Assembly: GCF_018294505.1 (NCBI RefSeq)
Contig: NC_057807.1
Span: 141,660,461-141,724,460 of the forward strand
Length of the DNA: 64,000 nucleotides
Reading direction: 5' to 3'
Source of the DNA: Triticum aestivum
Lineage: Eukaryota > Streptophyta > Magnoliopsida > Poales > Poaceae
Positions within the stretch are counted from its first letter, which is position 1. Each line of letters opens with the position of its first letter. The notes under the pieces are model-generated. The model saw only the letters and a list, made by a program, of their open reading frames with translations, had not been told where the DNA came from and did not search any database. A program made the translations under genes and the position numbers. Shown in pieces: positions 12,301 through 23,993 of this stretch.

Positions 12301-12422
12301 ACATAGAGATTTGCAAGATACATACGGATCTGAATGTTGCAGACCCGTTGACTAAGCCTCTCTCACGAGCAAAACATGATCAGCACCAAGACTCCATGGG
12401 TGTTAGAATCATTACTATGTAA
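9279..12422 (+). pseudogene. Pol of the Angela-like Copia element (protease-integrase-RT-RNase H), open but RT-dead
   Basis: An open frame of 1047 residues. The protease has D22-T-G-S. The GAG-pre-integrase zinc region (H..H..CEPC) lies around 160-200. Integrase shows D221, D284 and E320, the D(35)E spacing being intact. Reverse transcriptase spans about 550-800, but its catalytic box reads Y721-V-H-D724 instead of YVDD, so one of the two metal-binding aspartates is missing. RNase H (VDASFD, CEAEYIAASEA, CDNTGAI) fills about 885-1000. The frame is +1 relative to gag with a 23-bp overlap, so it lacks its own normal translation start. Listed as a pseudogene because of the active-site loss and the frame break. 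Confidence 0.9.
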
Positions 12423-12444
12423 TCTAGATTATTGACTCTAGTGC

Positions 12445-12454
12445 AAGTGGGAGA
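12445..12454 (+). other. PPT of the Angela-like element
   Basis: AAGTGGGAGA lies one base before the 3' LTR. It primes plus-strand DNA synthesis in LTR retrotransposons. Confidence 0.8.
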
Positions 12455-12455
12455 C

Positions 12456-14184
12456 TGAAGGAAATATGGCCTAGAGGCAATAATATAGTTATTATTTATT
12501 TCCTCATATCATGATAAATGTTTATTATTCATGCTAGAATTGTATTAACCGGAAACATGATACATGTGTGAATACATAGACAAACATATAGTCACTAGTA
12601 TGCCTCTACTCGACTAGCTCATTAATCAAAGATGGTTATGTTTCCTAACCATAGACATGTGTTGTCATTTGATTAGTGGGATCACATCATTAGGAGAATG
12701 ATGTGATTGACATGACCCATTCCGTTAGCCTAGCACTTGATCGTTTAGCCTAGCACTTGATTGACATGACTTATACATGTTCATGTAACTATGAGAATTA
12801 TGCAACTCCCGTTTACCGGAGGAACACTTTGGGTACTACCAAACGTCACAATGTAACTGGGTGATTATAAAGGAGTACTACAGGTGTCTCCGAAGGTACA
12901 TGTTGAGTTGGCGTATTTCGAGATTAGGTTTTGTCACTCCGATTGTCGGAGAGGTATCTCTGGGCCCTCTCGGTAATGCACATCACTATAAGCCTTGCAA
13001 GCAATGTGACCAATGAGTTGGTTACGGGATGATGCATTACGTAACGAGTAAAGAGACTTGGCGGTAACGAGATTGAACTAGGTATTGGATACCGACGATC
13101 AAATCTCGGGCAAGTAACATACCGATGACAAAGGGAACAACGTATGTAGTTATGCGGTTTGACCGATAAAGATCTTCGTAGAATATGTAGGAACCAATAT
13201 GGGCATCCAGGTTCCGCTATTGGTTATTGACCAAGAATAGTTCTAGGTCATGTCTACATAGTTCTCAAACCCGTAGGGTCCGCACGCTTAACGTTATGAT
13301 GACAGTTTTATTATGAGTTTATAAGTTTTGATGTACCGAAGTTTGTTCAGAGTCCCGGATGTGATCACGGACATGACGAGGAGTCTCTAAATGATCGAGA
13401 CATAAAGATTGATATATTGGAAGCCTATGTTTGGACATCGGAATAGTTCTGGGTGAAATCGGGATTTTACCGGAACACCGGGGGGTTACCGGAACCCTCC
13501 CGGCGGTTAATGGGCCTTAGTGTGCCATGAGGGAGAAGAGGAGGGCCGGCCAGGGCAGGCCGCGCGCCCCCTCCCCCCTAGTCCGAATAGGACAAGGAAG
13601 GGGGGGGCGGCGCCCCCCTTTCCTCTTTCCCCTTCCCCCTTTCCTTCTCCACCAAGGCAAGAGGGGGGAGTCCTACTCCCGGTGGGAGTAGGACTCCTCT
13701 AGGTGCACCCCTAGGGGGCTGGCGCACCTCCCCCCTCCCTCCTTTATATACGGGGGCGGGGGGGGGGCACCCCAGACACACAAGTTGATCTACGGATCGT
13801 TCCTTAGCCGTGTGCGGTGCCCCCCCACCATATTCCACCTCGGTCATATCGTTGCAGAGTTTAGGCGAAGCCCTGTGCCGGTAGAACATCATCATCGTCA
13901 CCACGCCGTCGTGCTGACGGAACTCATCCCCGAAGCTTTACTGGATCGGAGCCCGGGGATCGTCATCGAGCTGAACGTGTGCTGAACTCGGAGGTGCCGT
14001 ACGTTCGGTACTTGGATCGGTCGGATCGTGAAGACGTTTGAATACATCAACCGCGTTGTCATAACGCTTCCACTAACGGTCTACGAGGGTACATGGACAT
14101 ACACTCTCCCCTCTCGTTGCTATGCCATCACCATGATCTTGCGTGTGCGTAGGAATTTTTTTGAAATTACTACGTTCCCCAACA
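12456..14184 (+). repeat. 3' LTR of the Angela-like element
   Basis: 1729 bp, same ends as the 5' LTR. At 12747-12764 it carries a short replacement copied from sequence just upstream. TATA box at about 13743-13751. Confidence 0.95.
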
Positions 14185-14189
14185 CTCAA

Positions 14190-15453
14190 GTATTAGCAGT
14201 TGAGTTGTCAATTCAACCACACCTGGATAACTTAGTATCTGCAGCAAAGCATTTAGTAGAAAAGTAGTATGGAAGTAACGGTAACGGTAGCAAAAGTAAC
14301 AGTAGCAGTTTTGTAGTAATTGTAACAGCAGCAATAGTAGAGTAACTAAACAAAGAGCAATATGTGAAAAGCTCGTAGGCATTGGATCAGTGATGGATAA
14401 TTATGTCGGATACGATTCCTCATGTAAGGGTTATAACATAGGGTGACACAGAACTAGCTCCAGTTCATCAATGTAATGTAGGCATGTATTCCAAATATAG
14501 TCATACGTGCTTATGGAAAAGAACTTGCATGACATCTTTTGTCCTACCCTCCCGTGGCAGTGGGGTCCTAATGGAAACTAAGGGATCTTAAGGCCTCCTT
14601 TTAATAGAGTACCGGACCTAAGCATTAACACATAGTGAATACATGAAGTCCTCAAACTACGGTCATCACCGGTAAGTATCCCGGTTATTGTCACTTCGGG
14701 GTTAACGGGTCATAACACATAATAGGTGACTATAGACTTGCAAGATAGGATCAAGAACTCACATATATTCATGAAAACATAATAGGTTCAGATCTGAAAT
14801 CATGGCACTCGGGCCCTAGTGACAAGCATTAAGCATAGCAAAGTCATAGCAACATCAATCTCAGAACATAGTGGATACTAGGGATCAAACCCTAACAAAA
14901 CTAACTTGATTACATGGTAAATCTCATCCAACCCATCACCGTCCAGCAAGACTATGATCAAATTACTCATGCACGGCGGTGAGCATCATGAAATTGGTGA
15001 TGGAGGATGGTTGATGATGACGACGGCAACGAATCCCCCTCTTCGGAGCCCCGAACGGTCTCCAGATCAGCCCTCCCGAGAGAGTTTAGGGCTTGGTGGC
15101 GGCTCCGTATCATAAAACGCGATGAGTCTTTCTCTCTGATTCTTTCTCCGCGAACGTCAATATATGGAGTTGGAGTTGAGGTCGGTGCAGATTCAGGGAG
15201 CCCCTCACCTTCGTGGATAGGGTGTGGGCCCCATGACATTGATTCTTTCGCCAATATTTTTTATTAGTTCCAAAAAGTTGCTCCATGGATTTTCAGGTCA
15301 TTCCGAGAACTTTTATTTCTGCACAAAAATAACACCATGGCAGTTCTGCTGAAAACAGTGTCAGTCCGGGTTAGTTCCATTCAAATCATCCAAGTTAGAG
15401 TCCAAGACAAGGGCAAAAGTGTTTGGAAAAGTAGATACGACAGAGACGTATCA
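14190..15453 (-). repeat. Sabrina-like 5' LTR, right piece (U3 and R)
   Basis: Continuation of the LTR piece at 5366-5466; ends with GACGTATCA, so on the minus strand it begins TGATACGTCTCTG. No gene in it. On the minus strand the likely promoter lies in the GC-rich to TATATTG transition around 15155-15230. Confidence 0.9.
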
Positions 15454-15474
15454 GCCGTCTCGGGGATGGGAGCT
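15454..15474. other. 21-bp spacer between two Athila-like elements
   Basis: These bases belong to neither LTR. They should contain the right TSD of the Sabrina-like element (GCCGT) and the left TSD of the WHAM-like element (GAGCT). Neither partner copy is inside the window. Confidence 0.6.
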
Positions 15475-16166
15475 TGATGCGGCTTGAACTACGTCGGTAT
15501 TTCCCTAAAGAGGAAGGGATGATGTACCATAGCTACGGTAGGTATTTCCCTCAGTGATGAGAACAAGGTTATCGAACCAGTAGGAGAACCACACAACAAC
15601 ACATAAACAGCTCCTGCACACAAAGAACAAATACTTGCAACCCTATGTAAGAGAGGGGATGTCAATCCCTCACAGGTAAAAGGATAGGTAAAATTATATT
15701 AGATTGGATAAATAGATCTCGCGAGAACGCAAGATAAAATAAATAAATAAAAATTGCAGCAAGGTATTTTTGAGTTTTTGGATTAATAGATCTAAAAATA
15801 TAAGCAAATAAAAATAGATCTCGAAGGCAAATATATTAAAGAAGAGACCCGGGGTTGTAGATTTCACTAGTGACTTCTCTTGAGAAAGATAGCATACGGT
15901 GGGTAAACAAATTATTGTTGGGAAATTGATAGAACTTCAAATAATCATGACGATATCTAGGCAATGATCATTATATAGGCATCACGTCCAAGATTAGTAG
16001 ACCGACTCCTGCCCGCATCTACTACTATTACTCCACACATCGACCGCTGCATCTAGTGTATTAAGCTCATAGAAAAATGGAGTAATGCAATAAGAACGAT
16101 GACATGATGTAGACAAGATCTATTTATCTAGAAATAGACCCCATCTTGTTATCCTTAATGGCAACG
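15475..16166 (-). repeat. WHAM-like 3' LTR, left piece (U5 end)
   Basis: Begins TGATGCGGCTTGAACTACG; the 5' LTR at 62298 starts TGATGTGGCTTGAACTACG, which establishes the pair. Cut at 16166 by the Sirevirus and resumed at 25742. No gene; the stretch is AT-rich LTR sequence. Confidence 0.85.
16162..16166. repeat. TSD of the Sirevirus-like element (CAACG), left copy; right copy 25737-25741
   Basis: CAACG directly precedes the LTR at 16167 and directly follows the LTR end at 25736. The perfect 5-bp repeat defines the insertion. Confidence 0.95.
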
Positions 16167-16509
16167 TGAAAGCACAAGTGCTCCCTAGGTGGTTTTGGTA
16201 ATTAATGTCAACATATCTCTTGTTGGACTAACACTTTTATCTAGTATGTTTCAGATAAGTTCAACAATGGAGTGGCATGGACTAAAGGATTTGGGAACTC
16301 CTTCAAGATGCTAAGGACAAAGGATTGGCTCGGCTTCAAGCTCAAGACTCTTCATTTTATATTTTAGTGATCCAAGATCACATTGAGTCTATAGGAAAAG
16401 CCAATACTATCAAGGAGGGATGAGGTGTTGCTTAATGAGCCTCTTGCTTCATGTGCTTTGTGATACGCTCCAAAACCCTCAGCTACTTTCCCACTTCCAT
16501 AGATGACCT

Positions 16510-17095
16510 AAACCCAAAGCCAAAATCGGTAACACCGATTCTTCCTATCCGGCGCCACCGATTCCAAAAGTCATAGCCACTGCCACAAACCCTAAGCAAA
16601 TCGGTCTTACCGATAGGGATCTCGATCTCACCGAGATGGGATTGTAATCTCTCTATGTATGTCCATTATCAAAATCGGTCTCACCGAGTTTGAGAAATCG
16701 GTACTACCAAGATTACAATGCAAACTCTCTGGAAAACTTATTACCAAAATCGGTCGCACCGAGTTTGAGTAATCGGTCCCACCGAGTTTGAGTAATCGGT
16801 CCCACCGAGTTTGCCTGACCAACTCTCTGGAAAGCTTATTACCAAAATCGGTCTCACCGAGTTTGAGTAATCGGTCCCACCGAGTTTGCCTGACCAACTC
16901 TCTGGAAAGCTTATTACCAAAATCGGTCTCACCGAGTTTGTGTAATCGGTCTTACTGAGATCACGTTATGCCCTAACCCTAACAGAATCGGTCTCACCGA
17001 GATGCATGTCAGTCCCACCGAAAATCACTAACGGTCACTAGGTTTACTAAATCGGTCCGACCGAGTTTAACGATTCGGTCCCACCGAGTTTGGTA
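16510..17095. repeat. Palindromic TCGGT-N3-ACCGA array in the Sirevirus LTR
   Basis: About 17 near-copies of a 13-bp inverted-repeat unit such as TCGGTCCCACCGA, mostly spaced 20-50 bp, often extended to AATCGGTCTCACCGAGTTTG. Each unit can base-pair with itself across three bases. The 3' LTR has the same array at 24345-24895. It sits directly upstream of the TATA box, so a cis-regulatory role is plausible but not shown. Confidence 0.85.
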
Positions 17096-17131
17096 AATTG
17101 TGTGTAAAGGTTAGATTTTGTGTGGAGGACA

Positions 17132-17137
17132 TATATA
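17132..17137 (+). promoter_or_regulatory. TATA box of the Sirevirus LTR promoter
   Basis: TATATA in the context GGACATATATACCCCTCC, followed by a C-rich start region. The 3' LTR has CGCTATATATACCCC at about 24931-24945. Confidence 0.6.
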
Positions 17138-17948
17138 CCCCTCCACCTCCTCTTCCTTCATGGAGAGAGACATCAGACTGAACCTACACTTCCAGCATAC
17201 ATTTTCTGAGAGAGAACTACCTACTCATGTGTTGAGGCCAAGATATTCCATTCCTACCATATGAATCTTGATCTTTAGCCTTCCCCAAGTTGCTTTCCAC
17301 TCGAATCTTCCTTCCACCAGATCCAAAACCTATGAGAGAGAGTTGAGTGTTGGGGAGACTATCATTTGTAGCACAAGAGCAAGGAGTTCATCATCAACGC
17401 ACCATTTGTTACTTCTTGGAGAGTGGTGTCTCCTAGATTGGCTAGGTGTCACTTGGGAGCCTCCAACAAGATTGTGGAGTTGAACCAAGGAGTTTGTAAG
17501 GGCAAGGAGATCGCCTACTTCATGAAGATCTGCCGCTAGTGAGGCAAGTCCTTCGTGGGCGACGGCCATGGTGGGATAGACAACGTTGCTTCTTCGTGGA
17601 CCCTTCGTGGGTGGAGCCCTCCATGGACTCGCGCAGCCGTTACCCTTCGTGGGTTGAAGTCTCCATCAACATGGATGTACGATAGCACCACCTATCGGAA
17701 CCACGCCAAAAACATTCGTGTGTCCAATTGCGTTTGAATCCTCCAAACCCTTCCCTTTACTTTCTTGCAAGTTCCATGCTTTATTTTCCGCTGCCTATAC
17801 ACTCTTTGCATGCTTGCTTGATATGTATTGTGAATGTTAAACTTGTGCCTAATCTCCACTTAAACTTAAGGAAACTTAAAAACTGCAACTTTGGTACTAA
17901 ATGTCTAATCACCCCCCCTCTAGACACATCTTCTCAAGGTCCTACAAG

Positions 17949-17960
17949 TGGTATCAGAGC
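17949..17960 (+). other. PBS of the Sirevirus-like element
   Basis: TGGTATCAGAGC, the standard initiator-Met-tRNA PBS, two bases after the LTR end. Confidence 0.95.
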
Positions 17961-18001
17961 ATTGGTCTCCATTGCTTTGGTTTAATCACCATTGGAGGAA
18001 G

Positions 18002-18655
18002 ATGGATGAGTCTACTTTGGGGAGTCTTAGACATAGAGTGCCTATTCTTGATGGAGAGTATTTTCATGAGTGGAAAAATGAGATGCCTGTTATTTTAATC
18101 AATATCATTTTAACAAGTACATTGCTAGCCCTTGTGCACCTTATGTTGATCCTATGCATCCTACTCATGATGAGTCAATTGACATGATTAGGAATCTTAG
18201 AACTGCCGAACTTATCATTAGAGGATTGCCTAGAAATTTGATTGGATGTTTGCCTACTTTCAAGTGTGCCTACACCATATGGAAATTTCTTGAGGAATGA
18301 TTTCCTGATTATTCCTTGAAAAATCTTGATGAAATTCTCCATAAGTATATTGCCTTGAGTAAGATGAATACTAGTGATCCTATGTTTGGTGATCGTCTAT
18401 TTGAGCTTACCAACCTTATGCGTGCCAAAGGAAATGTTGGTATTATTAGTGACATTATTTCCGAAGCTATAAAAAATCATAAGCAAGATCATTGTCAAAC
18501 TCATTCTAATGAATCACCCTCTCTAGGACTTGATCCACCACATGATGATGTTGAACATGGATACTATGATGAGGATGATGATAGTGACTTCGATCTTGAT
18601 GATGCAATGAGACATTTTGGTTTTATGGCAAATCTTCGGGGATATATGTCAGGAG
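18002..18655 (+). pseudogene. Shortened gag of the Sirevirus-like element
   Basis: ATG at 18002 opens MDESTLGSLRHRVPILDGEY, the usual start of this gag. The frame is lost in a T-rich stretch near 18095 and a TGA at about 18298 interrupts it again (FLEE*FPDYSL). It reopens at 18316 and runs into the protease without a CCHC zinc knuckle. About 217 codons are present, far fewer than the several hundred usual for Sirevirus gag, so the C-terminal half including the RNA-binding knuckle is missing. Confidence 0.8.
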
Positions 18656-21600
18656 GAAAGGAATGGGTTCTTGATAGTGGATGTACCAATCACATGACCG
18701 GAGATAAAGACATGTTTCGTGAGCTTGCTGACAATGATAGTCCTCGAAAGTATGTCACTTTCGGTGACAACTCAAAGGGTAAGGTGGTTGGCCTCGGTAA
18801 GGTGGCCATATCACATGATAGCTCCATACAAAATGTCATGCTCGTTGAATCTCTTGGATACAACTTACTTTCAGCATCTAGACTTGCTGATTTCGGTTTC
18901 AATGTTCTATTTACTGAAGTAGATTGCCAAGTCTTTCTTCGAGATAATCATAAAATGGTCTTTACCGGTGTGCGTAGAGGTGATCTATACATTGTTGATT
19001 TCACTAAAAAGTCTCAACCTAAAACTTGCTTCATTGCCAAATCCTCAAAAGGTTGGCTATGGCATAGAAGATTAGGTCATGTTGGTATGCGAAACCTTGA
19101 CAAGCTTATTAAAGGAAATCATATCCTTGGAGTTAATGATGTCATATTTGATAAGGATAGACTTTGCAGCGCTTGTCAGGCAGGTAAACAGGTTGGAGGA
19201 AGGCATCCCGTGAAGAACATCATGACCACAAGGAGGCCACTCGAGCTACTTCACATGGATCTTTTTGGTCCCAACTCTTACAAGAGACTCGGTGGAAATT
19301 CTTTTGGTCTAGTTATAGTTGATGACTTTTCAAGATTTACGTGGGTGTTCTTTTCGATGATAAATCGCAGGTCCAAAAGATCTTCAAAAACTTCGCTAGG
19401 GAGGCCCAAAATCAATTTGAAGTGAAGATCAAGAAGGTTCGCAACGACAACGGAATGGACTTCAAGAACGCAAATGTGGACACCTTTCTTGACGAAGAAG
19501 GGATTTCACCTGAGTTCTCGGCTATGTACACACCTCAACAAAACGGAGTTGCTGAGAGGAAGAACCGGACACTCATTGAGATGGTGAGAACGATGCTTGA
19601 TGAGTACAAGACGCCAAAGCACTTTTGGGCAGAAGCGGTTGAGACAGCTTGTCATGCAACAAATCGCTTGTATCTTCACAGCTACTTGGCAAAACGGCAT
19701 ACGAGCTCCTCACCGGTAACAAACCCCAAGTTGGATACTTTTGAGTATTCGGCTCAAAGTGCTACATTCTTGATAAGCATCGTCGCTCTAAATTTGCTCC
19801 TAAGTCTCATGAAGGTTTCCTACTCGGTTATGGCTCAAACTCTCACACTTACCGTGTCTACAACAATTTCACCCAAAAGGTTGAAGAGACGGTAGATGTG
19901 AAGTTTGATGAATCTAACGGCTCGCAAGTAGAGCAATTGCCAATTGATGTAGGTGACAAAGATCCTTCGGAAGCAATTCAAGACTTGGCTATTGGCAAGG
20001 TTCGTCCAATGGAGGTGAAGGAGAGTACCTAGTCCGTCCAAGTGGGAGCTTCTACTTCACAACTAGGTGAACCAAGAGTTGATATGGAAGCATCCACAAG
20101 TGGGACACACCAAGATGAAGAAAACGAGGAAGTGCATCAAGATGAACGTCAACAACCTCCTTCTCCACCACAACAAGAGAACGACAACGCCAACAATGAA
20201 GAAGGCCAAGAAGAAGAAGAACAAGATGAAGATGATGTTCAACGAAGACCCAAGCAAAAGCTTTCATGAGTTCGAGCAAGAATTGCTAAAGATCATCCCG
20301 TCGAGCAAATCTACAATGACATTCAAACCGGGAGAATCACTCGCTCTAAAACTCATTTAGCTAACTTTTGTGAGAACTATTCTTTCATCTCTAGCATTGA
20401 ACCTATGAAGGTTGAAGAAGCATTGGAAGATCAGGATTGGATAAATGCTATGCATGAAGAGATACATAACTTTGAGAGGAACCAAGTTTGGACATTGGTT
20501 GAGAAGCCCGACAACAACCACAATGTCATCAGTACCAAATGGGTGTTTGCAACAAGCAAGATGAAGATGGGCAAGTAGTTCGCAACAAAGAGCGTCTTGT
20601 CGCCCAAGGCTACACACAAGTCGAAGGTATGGACTATGTTGAGACTTACGCCCCCGTTGCTAGACTTGAGTCCATTCGCATCTTACTTGCCTATGCTAAT
20701 CATCATGATATCACCTTGTACCAAATGGACATTAAAAGTGCTTTTCTAAATGGTGAAATAGAGGAGGAAGTTTATGTTAAGCAACCTCCCGGCTTTGTCA
20801 ATCCTAAGAAACCCAATCATGTTTACAAACTTCATAAAGCTCTTTATGGTCTTAAACAAGCTCCTAGAGCATGGTATAAATGCTTTACCAAGTTCCTTAT
20901 TGAAAAAGGCTTTGAAATTGGGAAAATTGGTTCTACTCTTTTTACTAAAAGGGTTAATGGAGAACTATTTGTGTGCCAAATCTATGTTGATGATATTATA
21001 TTCGGTTCAACTAACCCTCATTTTAGTGAAAAGTTTGGGAAGCTAATGTCGGAAAAGTTTGAGATGTCTATGATGAGTGAACTCAAATTCTTTCTTGGGC
21101 TGCAAATCAAGCAAACTAAGGAAGGTACCTTTGTTTCTCAAACGAACTACACCAAGGACTTATTCAAGAAGTTCAATATGCAAGAATGCAAAGGTATGTC
21201 TACACCCATGCCTACTAGTGGACATAATGACTTGACCAAAGATGGTGAACCGGTTGATCAAAAGGTTTATCGCTCTATGATCGGTTCATTGTTATATCTA
21301 TGTGCTTCACGTCCCGATATCATGCTAAGTGTGTGCATGTGTGCACGATATCAAGCTGCTCCTAAGGAATGTCATCTTAAGGCCGTGAAAAGGATAGTGA
21401 GATACTTAATCCATACACCAAACTTTGCCATTTGGTATCCCAAGAGGGCCTCTTTCGATCTTGTTGGCTATTCCGACTCGGACTATGCCGGAGACAAGGT
21501 TGATAGAAAGTCCACTTCGGGTACTTGTAAATTTCTTGGTAGATCTCTTGTGTCTTGGTCCTCCAAGAAACAAAACTCGGTATCCTTATCCACCGCCGAA

Positions 21601-21936
21601 GCTGAATATATTGCCGCTGGTTCATGTTGTGCTCAATTACTTTGGATGACCCAAACTCTTAAAGATTATGGGATATACGTGAGACATGTTCCATTTCTTT
21701 GTGACAATGAAAGTGCTATCAAAATTGGTCATAATCCTGTGCAACATTCTCGAACTAAGCATATTGAAGTTCGTCATCATTTCATTCGAGATCATGTTGC
21801 TAAGGGTGACATTGATCTTAAGCATGTTCGTACCGAAAAGCAGTTAGCGGATATATTCACTAAACCTCTTGATGAGAAAGTGTTTTGCAGGTTAAGAGGA
21901 GAATTGAACATCATTGATGCTTCAAACTTGGAGTAG
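18656..21936 (+). pseudogene. Pol of the Sirevirus-like element, broken by frameshifts
   Basis: Protease starts with WVLDSGCTNHMTG; the pre-integrase zinc region (H..H..CSAC) is near 19065-19180. Integrase runs in two frames that switch near 19350-19425 and again near 19690. A TAG at about 20030 and a further frame change near 20265 separate the acidic linker from reverse transcriptase. RT and RNase H are then open from 20539 to 21936 (YVDD intact near 20983; SDSDYAGD, STAEAEYIAA, CDNESAIKI in RNase H). The protein would be the whole replication enzyme; at least three frame breaks and one stop make it inactive. Confidence 0.85.
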
Positions 21937-23977
21937 AAACTCCATTGGATACATGCAAGACATGAGCTTATGACTAATCCTTGATATTTCTCTTATGATG
22001 AAAATCATATGTCTTGGACATATTTGTATCTTGCATGTTATCTAACTCTTGTAGGTACTTGGTGGAATCCAACTCCATGAGATTGTAATCTACTCACATC
22101 TTGAGCAATCTCTACATCACCAAGTCTCTACACAATGGTGGATGAAGGCAAGGAAGCACGAAACCTCTTAAACATATCCTTTGACAAATTCTATGTTGAG
22201 CTTCACGATTGTCATCTTTGGATACACAAGTGCTCTTCCTTGCAAGAACTAACCCACGTAGGTAGATAGACTAAAGTTCCAAGTGGTGCTCCAAATTCTT
22301 GATGAGCTACATCAATGTTGAGCAACCCACACAAGTTCAACTACATGGACAACGCCACCAACCAAGGTATGTCATTCCATCTTAGAGAAGCTTTACTCCA
22401 AGAAATGAGCTAAAGCAACTCGACAAGATGTGAATACATCAAGATGCTTAAACGAAAAATGGCAACCCCATTTTGAGCTTAAACGATGAGTATGACCTAT
22501 GATCAAGTGATCTCACTTGACTCCTAAGACAATATACTCTAACATAGGTGACTTTGTCGCCGACCATGTCTAGATGAAGTTCTCTTGTGTTCTTTTCTGT
22601 GTTTTTGCATTTGTCTCATGCATATTCGTTTCCCCTTTTCAATCAAAAAAAAACTTCATCTAGATTTCTTTCTGTTTGCTCTGCATTTTCTGCATTCCAA
22701 TTCATTGCACATCTTATAGTAAATTCCTTACAAATCTTTGAGAGATCTTACAAGTCTAGTGAGCTGAGGTGACAAGTGTTTTCTCTGCGATGAACTCCGT
22801 TTCACCGATCTGTTATTTTCGGCCGAACCGAATCCTTTCGGTCCAACCGAAGCACACCACTCGGTGCCACCGATTTCATAACAGGAAAAAAAGTTTGCCA
22901 CACAATTCTGTATTTCTTCTGATCTAGCTCCACTCAATGAATCTTGTCCTCTACAAGCATCACATTTTTATCATTGCTTTGTTTTGTGTCTCAAGGACCA
23001 AACCCATTCGACAGATTCCAGAAGACACTTCTTGGAAATTGATGTCAAAGGGTGAGAGAGAGAACATCAAAGCTCATCATTTGAAGAAGAGAGAGAACAT
23101 CAAAAGCTTATCATTTAGAAAGAGTTTATCACCTTCTTAAGGGGGAGAGAGATATCATCTAGGGGGAGAGAGACCTTCTAGGGGGAGCCCTCAAAAGGAG
23201 AGAGAGATCTTCAGGGGGAGAGGATACTTAAGTAGAAAGTATTTCTCAAGGATCCCAGATGCTTGGTGTTCAAGAGGAGAGATGCCCACATGTCTTCTTG
23301 AGGGGAGAGACATGTTTCATATGATCCATTGTGCTTATTTGCATTAGCATACATTAGCTCTGAACATTAGCTCTGATCATCATTCATATCTTTCAGCTCT
23401 GATTTTCTATTCCCTATCTTCTCCCAATATCCCATGTTAGATTCAGGGGGAGCAAGACATCTAAGGGAAAGAGATCATTTAAATTCATTGCATATCTTTA
23501 CTCTTGGGGACATGTCTAATTCATGTGGTACTTAGTACTCACTATCTACATGTCATCCCAGTCTTGGTATTCTTGTGGTTTCTTTTCTTTGCTCTGGCTA
23601 GTAGATGCATCTGTGTTATCTAACCCTGTTTACGCAGGTTCATTCCATCCTAAGCCAACTCAAGACCACAAGGTAAGTATATGCATCACAATCATGTTTA
23701 TGAGGAATTCTTGCTGATGTACATATTGTTTGCAAGAAGGACTCATGAGCATGAAAGGTATTTTCTTCAACATTCTTTGCTCTGATGCATATGGCCAAGA
23801 TACATGTAACACATTGCCTGCTCTATCATGTTTATGCTCTCACATGCTTCTATATTCCATATTCACATGACTGCATACATGTAGGGGGAGCCTATGTTTG
23901 TTACATGTCTTTCCAAAGCTTTACTTGCTACTCTTTATATCTTTATCTAAAGCTTTGATGTATGTTGCCATCAGTTA
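21937..23977 (+). other. Post-pol region of the Sirevirus-like element
   Basis: About 2 kb between pol and the PPT. Some Sireviruses carry an envelope-like frame here; no open frame of credible length is seen. It contains another cluster of TCGG/CCGA motifs at 22800-22880 and repeated GGGGGAGAG tracts at 23138-23225, 23445-23455 and 23881-23890. Confidence 0.7.
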
Positions 23978-23992
23978 CCAAAAAGGGGGAGA
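23978..23992 (+). other. PPT of the Sirevirus-like element
   Basis: CCAAAAAGGGGGAGA followed by T and the 3' LTR at 23994; the typical Sirevirus PPT. Confidence 0.9.
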
Positions 23993-23993
23993 T

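Larger units (their letters stand above)
5467..14184 (+). mobile_element. Complete Ty1/Copia element of the BARE/WIS/Angela group
   Basis: The 8718-bp element has two LTRs (1736 and 1729 bp), a PBS, a long leader, gag, pol, a PPT and a 5-bp TSD. It is structurally complete. Coding capacity is damaged: gag and pol are in different frames and the reverse-transcriptase active site is changed. The LTR start (GGAAATATGGCCTAGAGGCA) is typical of the BARE/Angela superfamily of Triticeae; the exact subfamily is uncertain. It sits inside the 5' LTR of the Sabrina-like element and is therefore younger. Confidence 0.95.
3105..15453 (-). mobile_element. Sabrina-like (Athila-type) Ty3/Gypsy retrotransposon, 5' half, with a nested Copia element
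   Basis: The element lies on the minus strand. Its 5' LTR ends at 15453 with GACGTATCA (minus strand start TGATACGTC) and at 5366 with TGATAACCC; inside it lie a PBS at 5338-5354 and a gag region to 3105. The LTR is split by the Copia element 5467-14184. The left part (rest of pol, 3' LTR) is beyond the Tat-lineage insertion and outside the window. The LTR text, tRNA-Asp-type PBS and gag match my memory of Triticeae Sabrina; WHAM is the closest alternative. Twenty-one bases (15454-15474) separate it from the next element. Confidence 0.85.
16167..17946 (+). repeat. 5' LTR of the Sirevirus-like element
   Basis: 1780 bp from TGAAAGCACAAGTGCTC to CAAGGTCCTACA. The U3 part holds an array of AATCGGT..(C/T)ACCGAG units (16510-17095), followed by a TATATA box at 17132-17137. 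The 3' LTR is 23994-25736. Confidence 0.95.

Noticed and set aside
16510..17095. CRISPR-like array of short repeats with spacers
   Set aside because: Repeats are degenerate and palindromic, spacing is irregular, they lie in both LTRs of a plant retrotransposon, and no cas genes exist here.
21937..23977. Envelope-like gene in the Sirevirus post-pol region
   Set aside because: No frame above about 70 codons, and no signal peptide or membrane pattern can be supported.
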